Source: an uncultured Clostridia bacterium (GTDB lineage Bacteria; Bacillota; Clostridia; Oscillospirales; Ruminococcaceae). From it: 6,079 nt of DNA. Location: positions 1 to 6,079 of the forward strand of contig CAMOFU010000154.1 of the NCBI GenBank assembly GCA_946613705.1. Direction: 5' to 3'. Position numbers and translations under genes: made by a program. The notes under the pieces were generated by a model that was not told where the DNA came from, made no database searches, and saw nothing but the letters and a program-made list of their open reading frames with translations. Shown here piece after piece: positions 1 to 6,063 of this stretch (its first letter is position 1; every line of letters starts with the position of its first letter).

Positions 1-1
1 T

Positions 2-59
2 ATTATAACACAGAATTCATTAAAAAGATATAGCTTTTTGAAATTTTTTGTGTTATAAT
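2..59. promoter_or_regulatory. AT-rich dyad with mirror-image extended -10 boxes (possible divergent promoter or operator)
   Basis: Positions 2-12 (ATTATAACACA) and 49-59 (TGTGTTATAAT) are perfect 11-bp inverted repeats. A second inverted pair, AAAAAG at 22-27 and CTTTTT at 34-39, has the same centre (30.5). Each outer arm contains TGTTATAAT, a consensus extended -10 box: TATAAT at 54-59 on the + strand and at 7-2 on the - strand. With a 17-bp spacer the two -35 positions would lie back to back at 31-36 and 25-30, but neither resembles TTGACA. Divergent transcription is inference, because the gene to the left is outside the window. A dyad operator or an AU-rich terminator of an upstream gene are alternatives. 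Confidence 0.6.
51..59 (+). promoter_or_regulatory. Extended -10 promoter of the S-subunit/coaX operon
   Basis: TGTTATAAT fits the extended -10 consensus TGnTATAAT exactly and lies in a T-rich AT tract. No convincing -35 is present at the usual spacing (31-36 reads TAGCTT), as is common for extended -10 promoters. Transcription would start near position 66, giving an untranslated leader of about 180 nt before the ATG at 248. Confidence 0.7.
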
Positions 60-65
60 GTTTTT

Positions 66-247
66 GCGTGTGAAGACCGCTGTGCTATTGCTCCGCCGTT
101 CCGATCGTGGGAGCAATAATATCGGGCGCGAGAGGGTATCGGGCAGCCGCCCCGAACCCGACTCATCGCTGCGCCCCGCTGCTATGCGGTCCCGCCGTAC
201 TGTATTGTATCCCCGAACGGGGAATAATAACAAAGGAGGTTTTCGTT
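66..247 (+). ncRNA. Structured 5' leader of the transporter-coaX operon, candidate cis-regulatory RNA
   Basis: The leader is GC-rich and can form three hairpins. Stem A pairs 86-94 with 110-118 (TATTGCTCC/GGAGCAATA, 9 bp, 15-nt loop). Arm B stacks 124-129/171-176 (GGGCGC/GCGCCC), 130-132/162-164, 134-137/156-159 (GGGT/ACCC) and 139-143/151-155 (TCGGG/CCCGA), with A138 bulged and a 7-nt loop. Hairpin C is 210-214/219-223 (TCCCC-GAAC-GGGGA), just before the ribosome site. CCGC at 176-179 can instead pair with GCGG at 186-189, competing with the base of arm B, so two states are possible. I do not recognise the conserved cores of the THF, FMN, TPP or cobalamin riboswitches. Regulatory function and any ligand are unproven. 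Confidence 0.45.
232..239 (+). promoter_or_regulatory. Ribosome binding site that sets the S-subunit start
   Basis: AAAGGAGG lies 8 nt before the ATG at 248 and is a near-perfect anti-16S match. It decides the start: the reading frame stays open upstream to a GTG at 107, but that codon has no ribosome site and lies inside the leader hairpins. CTCC at 91-94 in stem A could pair with GGAG here, but that is only 4 bp. Confidence 0.85.
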
Positions 248-1138
248 ATGAAAACAAATTCAAGGAAGCTTTTCAACACCCGTCAGCTCGTCGTGCTCGG
301 ACTTATGACCGCGCTGGTACTTATCTTTTCGCTGACACCGATCGGCTCTATCCCGATAGGCCCGCTCTCGATAACCCTGAACGTTATCCCCGTGGCTATC
401 GCAGCTGTAGCTCTCGGTCCCGTCGGCGGTGCGATCATGGGCGGCATATTCGGTATCTTCAGCTTTTTGCAGTGCTTCGGTATAGGCGTTCCCAGCACCA
501 TGGGCGAGATACTCGTGAACATCAGCCCCTTTTCCGCATTCGTGCAGCGCTTTGTTCCGAGACTGCTCGACGGCCTGCTCGTCGGCTTTATCTTCAAGGG
601 CGTGTCCGCGCTGAAAAATGTGCGCAGCTATTATATCGTAACAGGCATCGTGAGCGCTCTGTTCGGCTTCGCACTGTTCATGTCGGGTATGATGCTGCTC
701 AATTACGATAAAGACGGCAAGTATAAGATGAACGATCAGATGCGCGAGTTCATCGGCACCCCCTCAATGTTCATCTATACCTGCATCTTTGTAGCGCTCA
801 TCAGCTTTTTCATCGGCTACCTTATCGTTAGCTCGAAAAAGCTCACCCAGACTCAGGTCGCCTGCGCTGTCACAGGCTTCTGCACCGCACTGCTCAATAC
901 GGTGTTCTTCATGTCCGCACTCGTTATCCTCTTCGGCGATACCGAGTATATGCAGGGTCTTATCGACGGACGCAATATCCTGCTGTTCGTAGTCACCTTC
1001 GTGGGCGTGAATGCGCTGTTCGAGATGATAACCACTACCGTTATAACCGCCGCCGTGGGCTCCGCATTGTTCAAGGCAAAGCTGATCCAAAGCAGACCCG
1101 CGGCACAGTCAGAAAATAGCTCAGAGCCAAAGGAGTAA
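248..1138 (+). CDS. ECF transporter S component, probably pantothenate-specific (PanT-like)
   Basis: This 296-residue, very hydrophobic membrane protein is read as the substrate-binding S subunit of an energy-coupling-factor vitamin importer, which would work with a shared EcfA/EcfA'/EcfT module not seen here. The N-terminal part is typical of the family: a helix at about 11-30, a Pro/Gly-rich turn (PIGSIPIGPLSITLN, 31-45), then Gly-rich helices (about 46-78) and an amphipathic/helical stretch at 98-117. Further hydrophobic segments lie near 128-150, 173-193, 202-230 and 242-272, and the C-terminus is polar. S subunits are usually about 180-200 residues with six helices. The extra length comes from a central hairpin (about 125-198) with a charged loop (151-170). 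Substrate is inferred from coupling to coaX; folate or another vitamin is not excluded. The start is set by AAAGGAGG at 232-239. Confidence 0.75.
   Translation: MKTNSRKLFNTRQLVVLGLMTALVLIFSLTPIGSIPIGPLSITLNVIPVAIAAVALGPVGGAIMGGIFGIFSFLQCFGIGVPSTMGEILVNISPFSAFVQRFVPRLLDGLLVGFIFKGVSALKNVRSYYIVTGIVSALFGFALFMSGMMLLNYDKDGKYKMNDQMREFIGTPSMFIYTCIFVALISFFIGYLIVSSKKLTQTQVACAVTGFCTALLNTVFFMSALVILFGDTEYMQGLIDGRNILLFVVTFVGVNALFEMITTTVITAAVGSALFKAKLIQSRPAAQSENSSEPKE
1129..1135 (+). promoter_or_regulatory. coaX ribosome binding site abutting the upstream stop codon
   Basis: AAAGGAG lies 7 nt before the coaX ATG at 1143 and directly abuts the TAA (1136-1138) of the transporter gene. Ribosomes finishing the S subunit would clear this site, so the two genes are probably translationally coupled. 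Confidence 0.8.
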
Positions 1139-1142
1139 AGAT

Positions 1143-1913
1143 ATGCTGTTTGCTGTGGATATAGGAAATACCAATATCGTGTTCGGCTGCTTCGACGGTG
1201 ATAAGATCCTCTTCCGCGAACGCGCCGCCACTTCACAGAGGTCTACCGATCTCGAATATGCCTCCGTGATACTTACCGCACTGCGCCTGCACGGGGTCGA
1301 GGTCTCGGGCATCACGGGCGCTATGATCTCTTCTGTCGTCCCCTCGGTCACTGCCACTATGAAGGCGGCGATCGAAAAGCTCACGGGCGTAAAGTCTATG
1401 GTCGTCGGTCCGGGGATAAAGACGGGGCTCAGCATACTTATAGATAACCCCGCACAGCTCGGCAGCGACCTTGTCGTGGCTGCCTCGGCAGGCATCAGGG
1501 AGTATAAAGCCCCAATGATAATCATTGACCTCGGCACAGCCACCACTCTCTCGGTGGTAGACAGCAAAAAGAACTATATAGGCGGCATTATCATGACAGG
1601 TATGGCTGTCTCGGCAGATGCGCTCACCAACAAGACCGCGCAGCTGCCCCGCATAGCCTTCGAGAAGCCCAAAAAAGTCATCGGCACCAATACCGTTGAC
1701 TGCATGAAATCGGGCATCATGTACTCGACCGCAGGCGCGATAGATGAGCTCGTGCGCCGCATCGAGGACGAGCTCGGCGAGAGCTGCACCGTCGTCGCAA
1801 CAGGCGGCCTTGCCCCGCTGATAGTCCCTATATGCCGCAGAGATATAATCCTCGACGAGGATCTGCTGCTGAAGGGCCTCAAGATCATCTACGATAAAAA
1901 CAACAAACAGTAA
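1143..1913 (+). CDS. coaX: Type III pantothenate kinase
   Basis: This cytoplasmic enzyme phosphorylates pantothenate with ATP, the first committed step to coenzyme A. At 256 residues it has normal length for CoaX of the ASKHA fold. Visible motifs in order are the phosphate-1 loop DIGNTN (6-11, with Asp6), ISSVVP (62-67), the pantothenate-site segment GPGIKTGL (89-96), GSD (107-109, keeping the expected catalytic-base Asp109), the phosphate-2 motif DLGTATT (129-135), GG at 147-148, and the C-terminal ATGGLAPLI (219-227). Three usually conserved positions differ: the GADRxxN segment reads GSDLVVA, so Arg becomes Leu110 and Asn becomes Ala113, and the PG of the GGxIxPG motif is Thr152-Gly153. 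These changes suggest a divergent clade, but the ATP and base residues are in place. It follows the transporter gene after 4 nt and ends at a strong terminator. Confidence 0.93.
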   Translation: MLFAVDIGNTNIVFGCFDGDKILFRERAATSQRSTDLEYASVILTALRLHGVEVSGITGAMISSVVPSVTATMKAAIEKLTGVKSMVVGPGIKTGLSILIDNPAQLGSDLVVAASAGIREYKAPMIIIDLGTATTLSVVDSKKNYIGGIIMTGMAVSADALTNKTAQLPRIAFEKPKKVIGTNTVDCMKSGIMYSTAGAIDELVRRIEDELGESCTVVATGGLAPLIVPICRRDIILDEDLLLKGLKIIYDKNNKQ

Positions 1914-1919
1914 CAACAC

Positions 1920-1956
1920 GGCCGACAGAGCTTCAACACTCTGTCGGCCTTTATTT
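1920..1956 (+). terminator. Intrinsic terminator of the transporter-coaX operon, possibly serving both strands
   Basis: A perfect 11-bp stem (1920-1930 GGCCGACAGAG with 1939-1949) closes an 8-nt loop and is followed by a T-rich tail (TTTATTTG) 7 nt after the coaX stop. On the - strand the same hairpin is followed by a looser T-rich stretch running into the end of coaX, so it may also stop the convergent c-di-GMP operon, whose last gene ends at 1990. No second hairpin of similar strength is seen between 1950 and 1989. Confidence 0.9.
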
Positions 1957-1989
1957 GTAATTTGTGCTTTTTCGGCTGTCCCTGTCGGC

Positions 1990-2328
1990 TCACACAAGCG
2001 CCTTCAGCTTTTCAAACTGCTCCTCTGCCCTGCCCATCAGCACGGAATAATCCGTGTCGGTGCGGCTGCGCAGCAGCTCTGTCATCTCGTTCACGGGGTC
2101 ATACACAGGCGTGAGCGCAAGGTTGCCGAGCATACCCTTGAGTGCGTGCGCCGTTTCAAAGGCCTTGTCAAGATCACCTGCCGCAAGCGCCTCCTTCAGT
2201 TCACCGATCTTGGTGTCGGCAGCCGCCTTCGCTACCAGCCCAAGGTAGAACTGCTCCATGTTCATGCAGCGTGCAAGACCCTCGTCTACCGCTGCTCCGT
2301 ATTCTCTCAGCGCATCTGTCGTCAGCAT
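1990..2328 (-). CDS. Stand-alone HPt (histidine phosphotransfer) domain protein
   Basis: This 112-residue soluble protein consists of little more than one HPt four-helix bundle, which passes phosphoryl groups between receiver domains. The signature helix AHALKGMLGNLAL (60-72) contains the phosphorylatable His61, Lys64 and Gly65. Helices before it (about 23-58) and after it (78-110) complete the bundle. There is no receiver, kinase or membrane segment. The ATG at 2328-2326 overlaps the stop of the REC-EAL gene by 7 nt in another frame, and a ribosome site (GGGAGG, 2347-2342) lies inside that gene 13 nt upstream, so the two are probably translationally coupled. The natural partner is the receiver of that neighbour, either as phosphodonor or as sink. 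The direction of transfer cannot be read from the sequence, and no histidine kinase is present here. Confidence 0.88.
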   Translation of the reverse strand: MLTTDALREYGAAVDEGLARCMNMEQFYLGLVAKAAADTKIGELKEALAAGDLDKAFETAHALKGMLGNLALTPVYDPVNEMTELLRSRTDTDYSVLMGRAEEQFEKLKALV

Positions 2329-4025
2329 TTTACTTTGTTTTCCTCCCTTTCTATAAGCAGATCGAATTCCTCGGGCGGTACAGGCCGAGAGAAATAAAAT
2401 CCCTGTATCATTTCGCAGCCCGCGCTCTTCAGCAGCCTGTACTGCTCCTCGTTCTCAACGCCCTCTGCGATCACAGGTATACCGAGCCTGCGCGAGATCT
2501 CAAGCATCATCTCCACCAGCATCATATCTCTCGGATTCTCGCAGATGTGGCGCACAAAGCGCATATCCAGCTTCAGCGCATCAATAGGCAGCGCCGCAAG
2601 CATATTCAGCGAGGAATACCCGCTGCCGAAATCGTCCATCTCCACACGGAAGCCGTCCGCCCGCAGCTGCTCGACTGTCTTTATTATCTGGCTCGAATCG
2701 TTCGTGTATGCCGACTCGGTGATCTCCAGCAGATACTCGTTCGGCTGCAATCCGTTGCTCCTTACTATGTCCAGCAGCAGCTCCTCCAGATCGGGGTCGT
2801 AGATATCCATTCTCGATACGTTCACCGATACGGGCACCGTCCTGCCGTATGCTTCCTTCCACCGCTTTATCTGCTCCGCAGCCTCCCGCCACACAAAGCG
2901 GTCAAGCTTCTGTATCAGTCCGTTCGATTCAAACAGCGGTATGAACGCCCCGGGGCTCACCATGCCCAGCTCGGGGTGGAACCAGCGTATCAGCGCCTCC
3001 GCACTCGCCAGCACGGGCTTGTCCCCGCGAATATCATACTTCGGCTGATAGAACACCTTGAACTGCCGCTCGGTCAGCGCCTTGTCTATCTCGCTGATGA
3101 GCCGCTCGTTGAACAGCTCCTTCTCATGCATCTCAGTGTCGTAAACACAGTAGCTCGTGCCGTAGGTGCCCCGCTGACGGCTGCACGCAAGCGTCGCACG
3201 GTCAAAGCGCTCCTCAATATCAATGCTCATGTCAACATTGTGATATATCCCCAGCCTGAGACTTATGCTGCCCCAGCCCAGCTTGGTGCGTATCATCTCC
3301 GTAAGCTGCCCCAGCCTGTCGGGACAGTCCTCCGAATGCCCGAGATATATCTGGAAGGTGTCCGTCTCGCAGCGGCAGGCAAGCCCGCCGTTTGCATCTA
3401 CAGTGCCCTTTATACAGCCGCCCACAGCAGCAAGCACCTCGTCTCCGAAGCGCCTTCCCTTCAGATCGTTTATCAGGTGGAAGCGGTTGATGTTCAGCAC
3501 CATCGCGTCCATCGCCATATCGGGGAAGTAACGGTCGTGGCGGCTGCAATACTGGAAGAAGTAGTCCTTCGTGTAAAGCCCCGTCAGCTCGTCCGTCTCG
3601 GTCGCCCTTATCATCAGGTTGTCCTCAGCCAGCTCTATCGAACGGCGCACTCTTGCAAGTATCACCTCGGGCATATCATACGGCTTGGTGATGAAATCCG
3701 CCGCCCCCAATTGCAGGCTCTTCACCTCGGCGCTTTTCTCCGAGGTCAGCACGATAACGGGTATCCTCCTCAGCACCTCGTCACGGTGAAGCTGCGCGAG
3801 CAGCTCATAGCCGTCCATCTCGGGCATCATCAGATCGAGCATCACCAGCGAGAGCGTCTTCTCGTTCTCCCTGATGATCCGCAGTGCCTCGGCTCCGTCC
3901 TCGGCATATATCACCTCGTACTCCCGACTGATTATCATTCCCAGCAGCTCTCGGTTGATCTGCTCGTCATCAACGACCAGCACCCTGCGTGTTATATTCT
4001 GTCCTCTTAATGACGTGTCCTGCAT
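2322..4025 (-). CDS. Response regulator REC - degenerate GGDEF - EAL, probable c-di-GMP phosphodiesterase
   Basis: This 567-residue soluble protein has three domains. The receiver (about 13-130) has acidic Asp19/Asp20, phosphoacceptor Asp64 (MLDLMMPEMDG), Thr94 and Lys114, all intact. The GGDEF-like domain (about 142-297) starts with DELTGLY but is catalytically degenerate: the metal Asp is Asn178 and the signature reads ETDTF (220-224). It still keeps the guanine-contacting equivalents Asn186 and Asp195, so GTP binding without cyclase activity is possible. The EAL domain (about 303-560) looks active: EAL (Glu343), Asn402 (VSVNVS), Glu434/Glu437 (LEITES), Asp464-Asp465 (DDFGSGYSSL), Lys485, Glu521 (AEGVEN) and Gln541. 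It should hydrolyse c-di-GMP to pGpG under phosphorylation control. The start ATG has GGAGAGG upstream. It lies 44 nt after the sensor-cyclase gene. Confidence 0.93.
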   Translation of the reverse strand: MQDTSLRGQNITRRVLVVDDEQINRELLGMIISREYEVIYAEDGAEALRIIRENEKTLSLVMLDLMMPEMDGYELLAQLHRDEVLRRIPVIVLTSEKSAEVKSLQLGAADFITKPYDMPEVILARVRRSIELAEDNLMIRATETDELTGLYTKDYFFQYCSRHDRYFPDMAMDAMVLNINRFHLINDLKGRRFGDEVLAAVGGCIKGTVDANGGLACRCETDTFQIYLGHSEDCPDRLGQLTEMIRTKLGWGSISLRLGIYHNVDMSIDIEERFDRATLACSRQRGTYGTSYCVYDTEMHEKELFNERLISEIDKALTERQFKVFYQPKYDIRGDKPVLASAEALIRWFHPELGMVSPGAFIPLFESNGLIQKLDRFVWREAAEQIKRWKEAYGRTVPVSVNVSRMDIYDPDLEELLLDIVRSNGLQPNEYLLEITESAYTNDSSQIIKTVEQLRADGFRVEMDDFGSGYSSLNMLAALPIDALKLDMRFVRHICENPRDMMLVEMMLEISRRLGIPVIAEGVENEEQYRLLKSAGCEMIQGFYFSRPVPPEEFDLLIEREENKVKC

Positions 4026-4069
4026 TTGTTACCTCTCCTTCTGATAATGATATGATCGGTGTGCCTCTC

Positions 4070-5980
4070 TCACTTGCTGCCCTCCTGCCTGAGCCTTTCC
4101 TCCCGCAGACGGCGGTGCTCTGACTTGATGCTGTACATTCTCTCGTCCGCCGACCTTATCAGCTCCTCAAAGCTCGGGATCCTTCCCTCCTCCGAACGGA
4201 AAAGTCCTATGCTCGCATCTATCAGGTACGGCTTGCCCGAGCTTCGGTTCACAGAGCGCAGTCTTGCATCTATCTCCGCCCTGATATCGTCCAGCGGGGC
4301 AGAGCTGAGGAAGAATGCCGCCATCTCGTCGCCGCCCATTCTGATGCAGACCGCATTCTCGGGACAGGAATTCTTCAGCGCGTGCGCAGTCGCCTTTATC
4401 GCAAAGTCGCCCTCGTTGTGACCGAAATTGTCGTTGATATATTTCAGCCCGTCCAGATCAGCCATGATGACCGTAACAGGCTTGCCGCTCTCCCGCAGCC
4501 TTTCCGAAAGCGCATTGTATGCCCTCTCACTGCCGCCGCGGGTATAAAGCCCCGTAAGCTGGTCGAACTGCGACAGCTCCCGCACCTTGCGGGTCATGAA
4601 CTGCTGATATCTCAGGTTCCTGTAGCCGCCGATGGAGTTGTTCAGCGCATTGACGATCTGCGGGATCTTCTCATAGTTGACTATATCGTAGTTCTGATAC
4701 GAGAATGTCGTATACCCCAGCGGCACATCAAGAAAGTTCAGCGCCGTGAAGATTATCGGATAGCCGCTGTCAAGCGCTACATCGAGCCCGGGCATCACAC
4801 CCTTCGTCGGGAAATCGTGCGGCGCGAACGGGTACTGCGCATCGGTGTTGAAGAACACACACAGCGACTCGCCGAACCCGCGGTCGGAATCCTGCTCAAA
4901 GGGATTGATCGTCTCGTCGATGACCTCCTTGCGGAGCATACAGCGCATATTGTAGATTATCGGCGTGTGCAGCTCGTTCGCGGCAGCCTTCAGATTGTCC
5001 CCCGCAAGTATCCGCGCGCCTATCTCATTGAGGCTCTTTTCCTCCTCCTTGTAGCGGTAGAATCTGGCATTGAGATCGGTAAGATGCTTTGCAACATTGA
5101 TTATACCGCCGCCCTGACAGCCGCAGCTCTCGGAGATGATGAGCCTTGACTTGATCGAAAAGCTCGCCTCCTGAAGCAGCTCCTCCCGCCCCAGTGTCAG
5201 CAGTCCGCCGATCTTTCGCGTGATATCCCCGTAGCAGCAAAGGCTCGAGGTTATCCGCGGCGATGAGAAGTTTATATCGAGTATCCCGTCAAAGCCCGTG
5301 ACCGCGACCTCCTCGGGCACCCTCACTCCCGCATTGGTGAGCGTGTTGCATACCGTGATCGCCATAGTATCATTTGCACATATTATAGCCTCGGGCAGCT
5401 CGTCGCGTTCGAGCAGCTTCTCTGTTGCGGCAGCCGTGGGGGTGTTCCAGAAATCTCCGTAGCTGAGCATGGTGCTGCGGTCGAACTCGATGCCGTTCTC
5501 ATTCAGCACTCTCTCGAACACATCTATCCTGCTCTCGGAAAACTCATTGCCCTGCACGCCCGCCATAAAGTGCAGCCGCCTCATCCCGTGGTACTCAACG
5601 ATATGGCGCACCACGTCCTCAAAGCCGCTCTCGTAATCAAAGCCTATGCTTATCGTCCCCGCGTGCTCGCCGCCGATCATGATAACGGGCACATCGAATA
5701 TCCCCGCCTTGTCTATCAGCTTATCTATGATCGCCTTGTTCTTTATCATCTCATCAGCGATGATAAGCACATCTATGCTGCGCATATCGATAAGCTCGAA
5801 CACCGAAGCCTCGCCCTTCTCGCTCGGGGTATCCCAATACAGATCGGAGCAGGTGTTGTAAACAAAGAGCCTGTAGCCCTTATCTGCGATGTTCTTGTTC
5901 AGCTCGGTAACGATCTCGTGCGCAGAATCGTCAAAGATCCTCGATACGCACAGAGCCGCGATCTTATACTTCCCTATCAT
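4070..5980 (-). CDS. LacI-like substrate-binding sensor fused to GGDEF diguanylate cyclase
   Basis: This 636-residue protein has no signal peptide, membrane helix or DNA-binding HTH, so it should sense in the cytoplasm. Residues 1-285 match the periplasmic-binding-like effector domain of LacI-family regulators: SRIDVFERVL (150-159) and CANDTMAI followed by VPEEVAVTGFDG (221-232) are its hallmarks. An SCGC motif (285-288) ends this domain. Residues 295-460 form a helical linker plus a region that looks GAF-like, ending in a signalling helix. The GGDEF domain (about 470-625) has DQLTGLYTR, metal Asp508, Asn516, Asp525 and a GGDEM signature (549-553), Met replacing the usual Phe. This should be an active cyclase making c-di-GMP from two GTP. 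The inhibitory RxxD site is absent (residues 540-543 are PENA). The ligand is unknown; a sugar or nucleoside is typical of the fold. A weak ribosome site (AAGGCGG) precedes the ATG. Confidence 0.9.
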   Translation of the reverse strand: MIGKYKIAALCVSRIFDDSAHEIVTELNKNIADKGYRLFVYNTCSDLYWDTPSEKGEASVFELIDMRSIDVLIIADEMIKNKAIIDKLIDKAGIFDVPVIMIGGEHAGTISIGFDYESGFEDVVRHIVEYHGMRRLHFMAGVQGNEFSESRIDVFERVLNENGIEFDRSTMLSYGDFWNTPTAAATEKLLERDELPEAIICANDTMAITVCNTLTNAGVRVPEEVAVTGFDGILDINFSSPRITSSLCCYGDITRKIGGLLTLGREELLQEASFSIKSRLIISESCGCQGGGIINVAKHLTDLNARFYRYKEEEKSLNEIGARILAGDNLKAAANELHTPIIYNMRCMLRKEVIDETINPFEQDSDRGFGESLCVFFNTDAQYPFAPHDFPTKGVMPGLDVALDSGYPIIFTALNFLDVPLGYTTFSYQNYDIVNYEKIPQIVNALNNSIGGYRNLRYQQFMTRKVRELSQFDQLTGLYTRGGSERAYNALSERLRESGKPVTVIMADLDGLKYINDNFGHNEGDFAIKATAHALKNSCPENAVCIRMGGDEMAAFFLSSAPLDDIRAEIDARLRSVNRSSGKPYLIDASIGLFRSEEGRIPSFEELIRSADERMYSIKSEHRRLREERLRQEGSK

Positions 5981-6034
5981 GCCCGCACCGCCTTTTTTAC
6001 AGATTATACAAAGACACTAAACATCTTAATTACT

Positions 6035-6063
6035 ATTATAGCACTATTTATTTACAAAGTCAA
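6035..6063 (-). promoter_or_regulatory. Promoter of the c-di-GMP signalling operon
   Basis: On the - strand, TTGACT (6063-6058) and TATAAT (6040-6035) are separated by an ideal 17-bp spacer, and TGC immediately before TATAAT makes it an extended -10 as well. Transcription should start near 6028, about 47 nt before the ATG. A second TATAAT at 6008-6003 has no matching -35 and is judged less likely. The next genes follow after 44 nt and a 7-nt overlap, with no promoter or terminator recognised between them. Confidence 0.8.

Noticed and set aside
86..189. THF (folate) riboswitch for a FolT-type transporter
   Set aside because: The 3' segment loosely resembles the THF motif, but the conserved 5' and 3' cores do not line up, and the neighbour coaX points to pantothenate. 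A covariance-model search would settle it.
210..223. Hairpin TCCCC-GAAC-GGGGA as an attenuator terminator
   Set aside because: The stem is only 5 bp and is followed by AATAATAACAAAGG, not a T-run, so it cannot be an intrinsic terminator. It was kept only as part of the leader structure.
107..247. Upstream extension of the S-subunit frame from a GTG at 107
   Set aside because: There is no ribosome site at 107, the added residues are not hydrophobic or family-like, and AAAGGAGG sits correctly before the ATG at 248.
58..711. Leader-peptide or small-ORF start at the ATG at 58
   Set aside because: The ATG overlaps the -10 box and would lie upstream of the transcript start. The frame then runs out of phase through the transporter gene.
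1233..1997. - strand open frame of 254 codons across coaX
   Set aside because: It is antisense to a well-defined coaX, has no family resemblance, and runs through the terminator hairpin.
2142..4010. Long + strand open frame (622 codons)
   Set aside because: It lies opposite the REC-EAL gene, whose domains and catalytic residues are clearly readable on the - strand. The + frame gives a low-complexity His/Leu/Arg/Gln-rich product with no recognisable domain, typical of an antisense shadow in GC-biased codons.
4382..5149. + strand open frame of 255 codons
   Set aside because: It is the shadow of the sensor-cyclase gene, with no ribosome site or recognisable motif.
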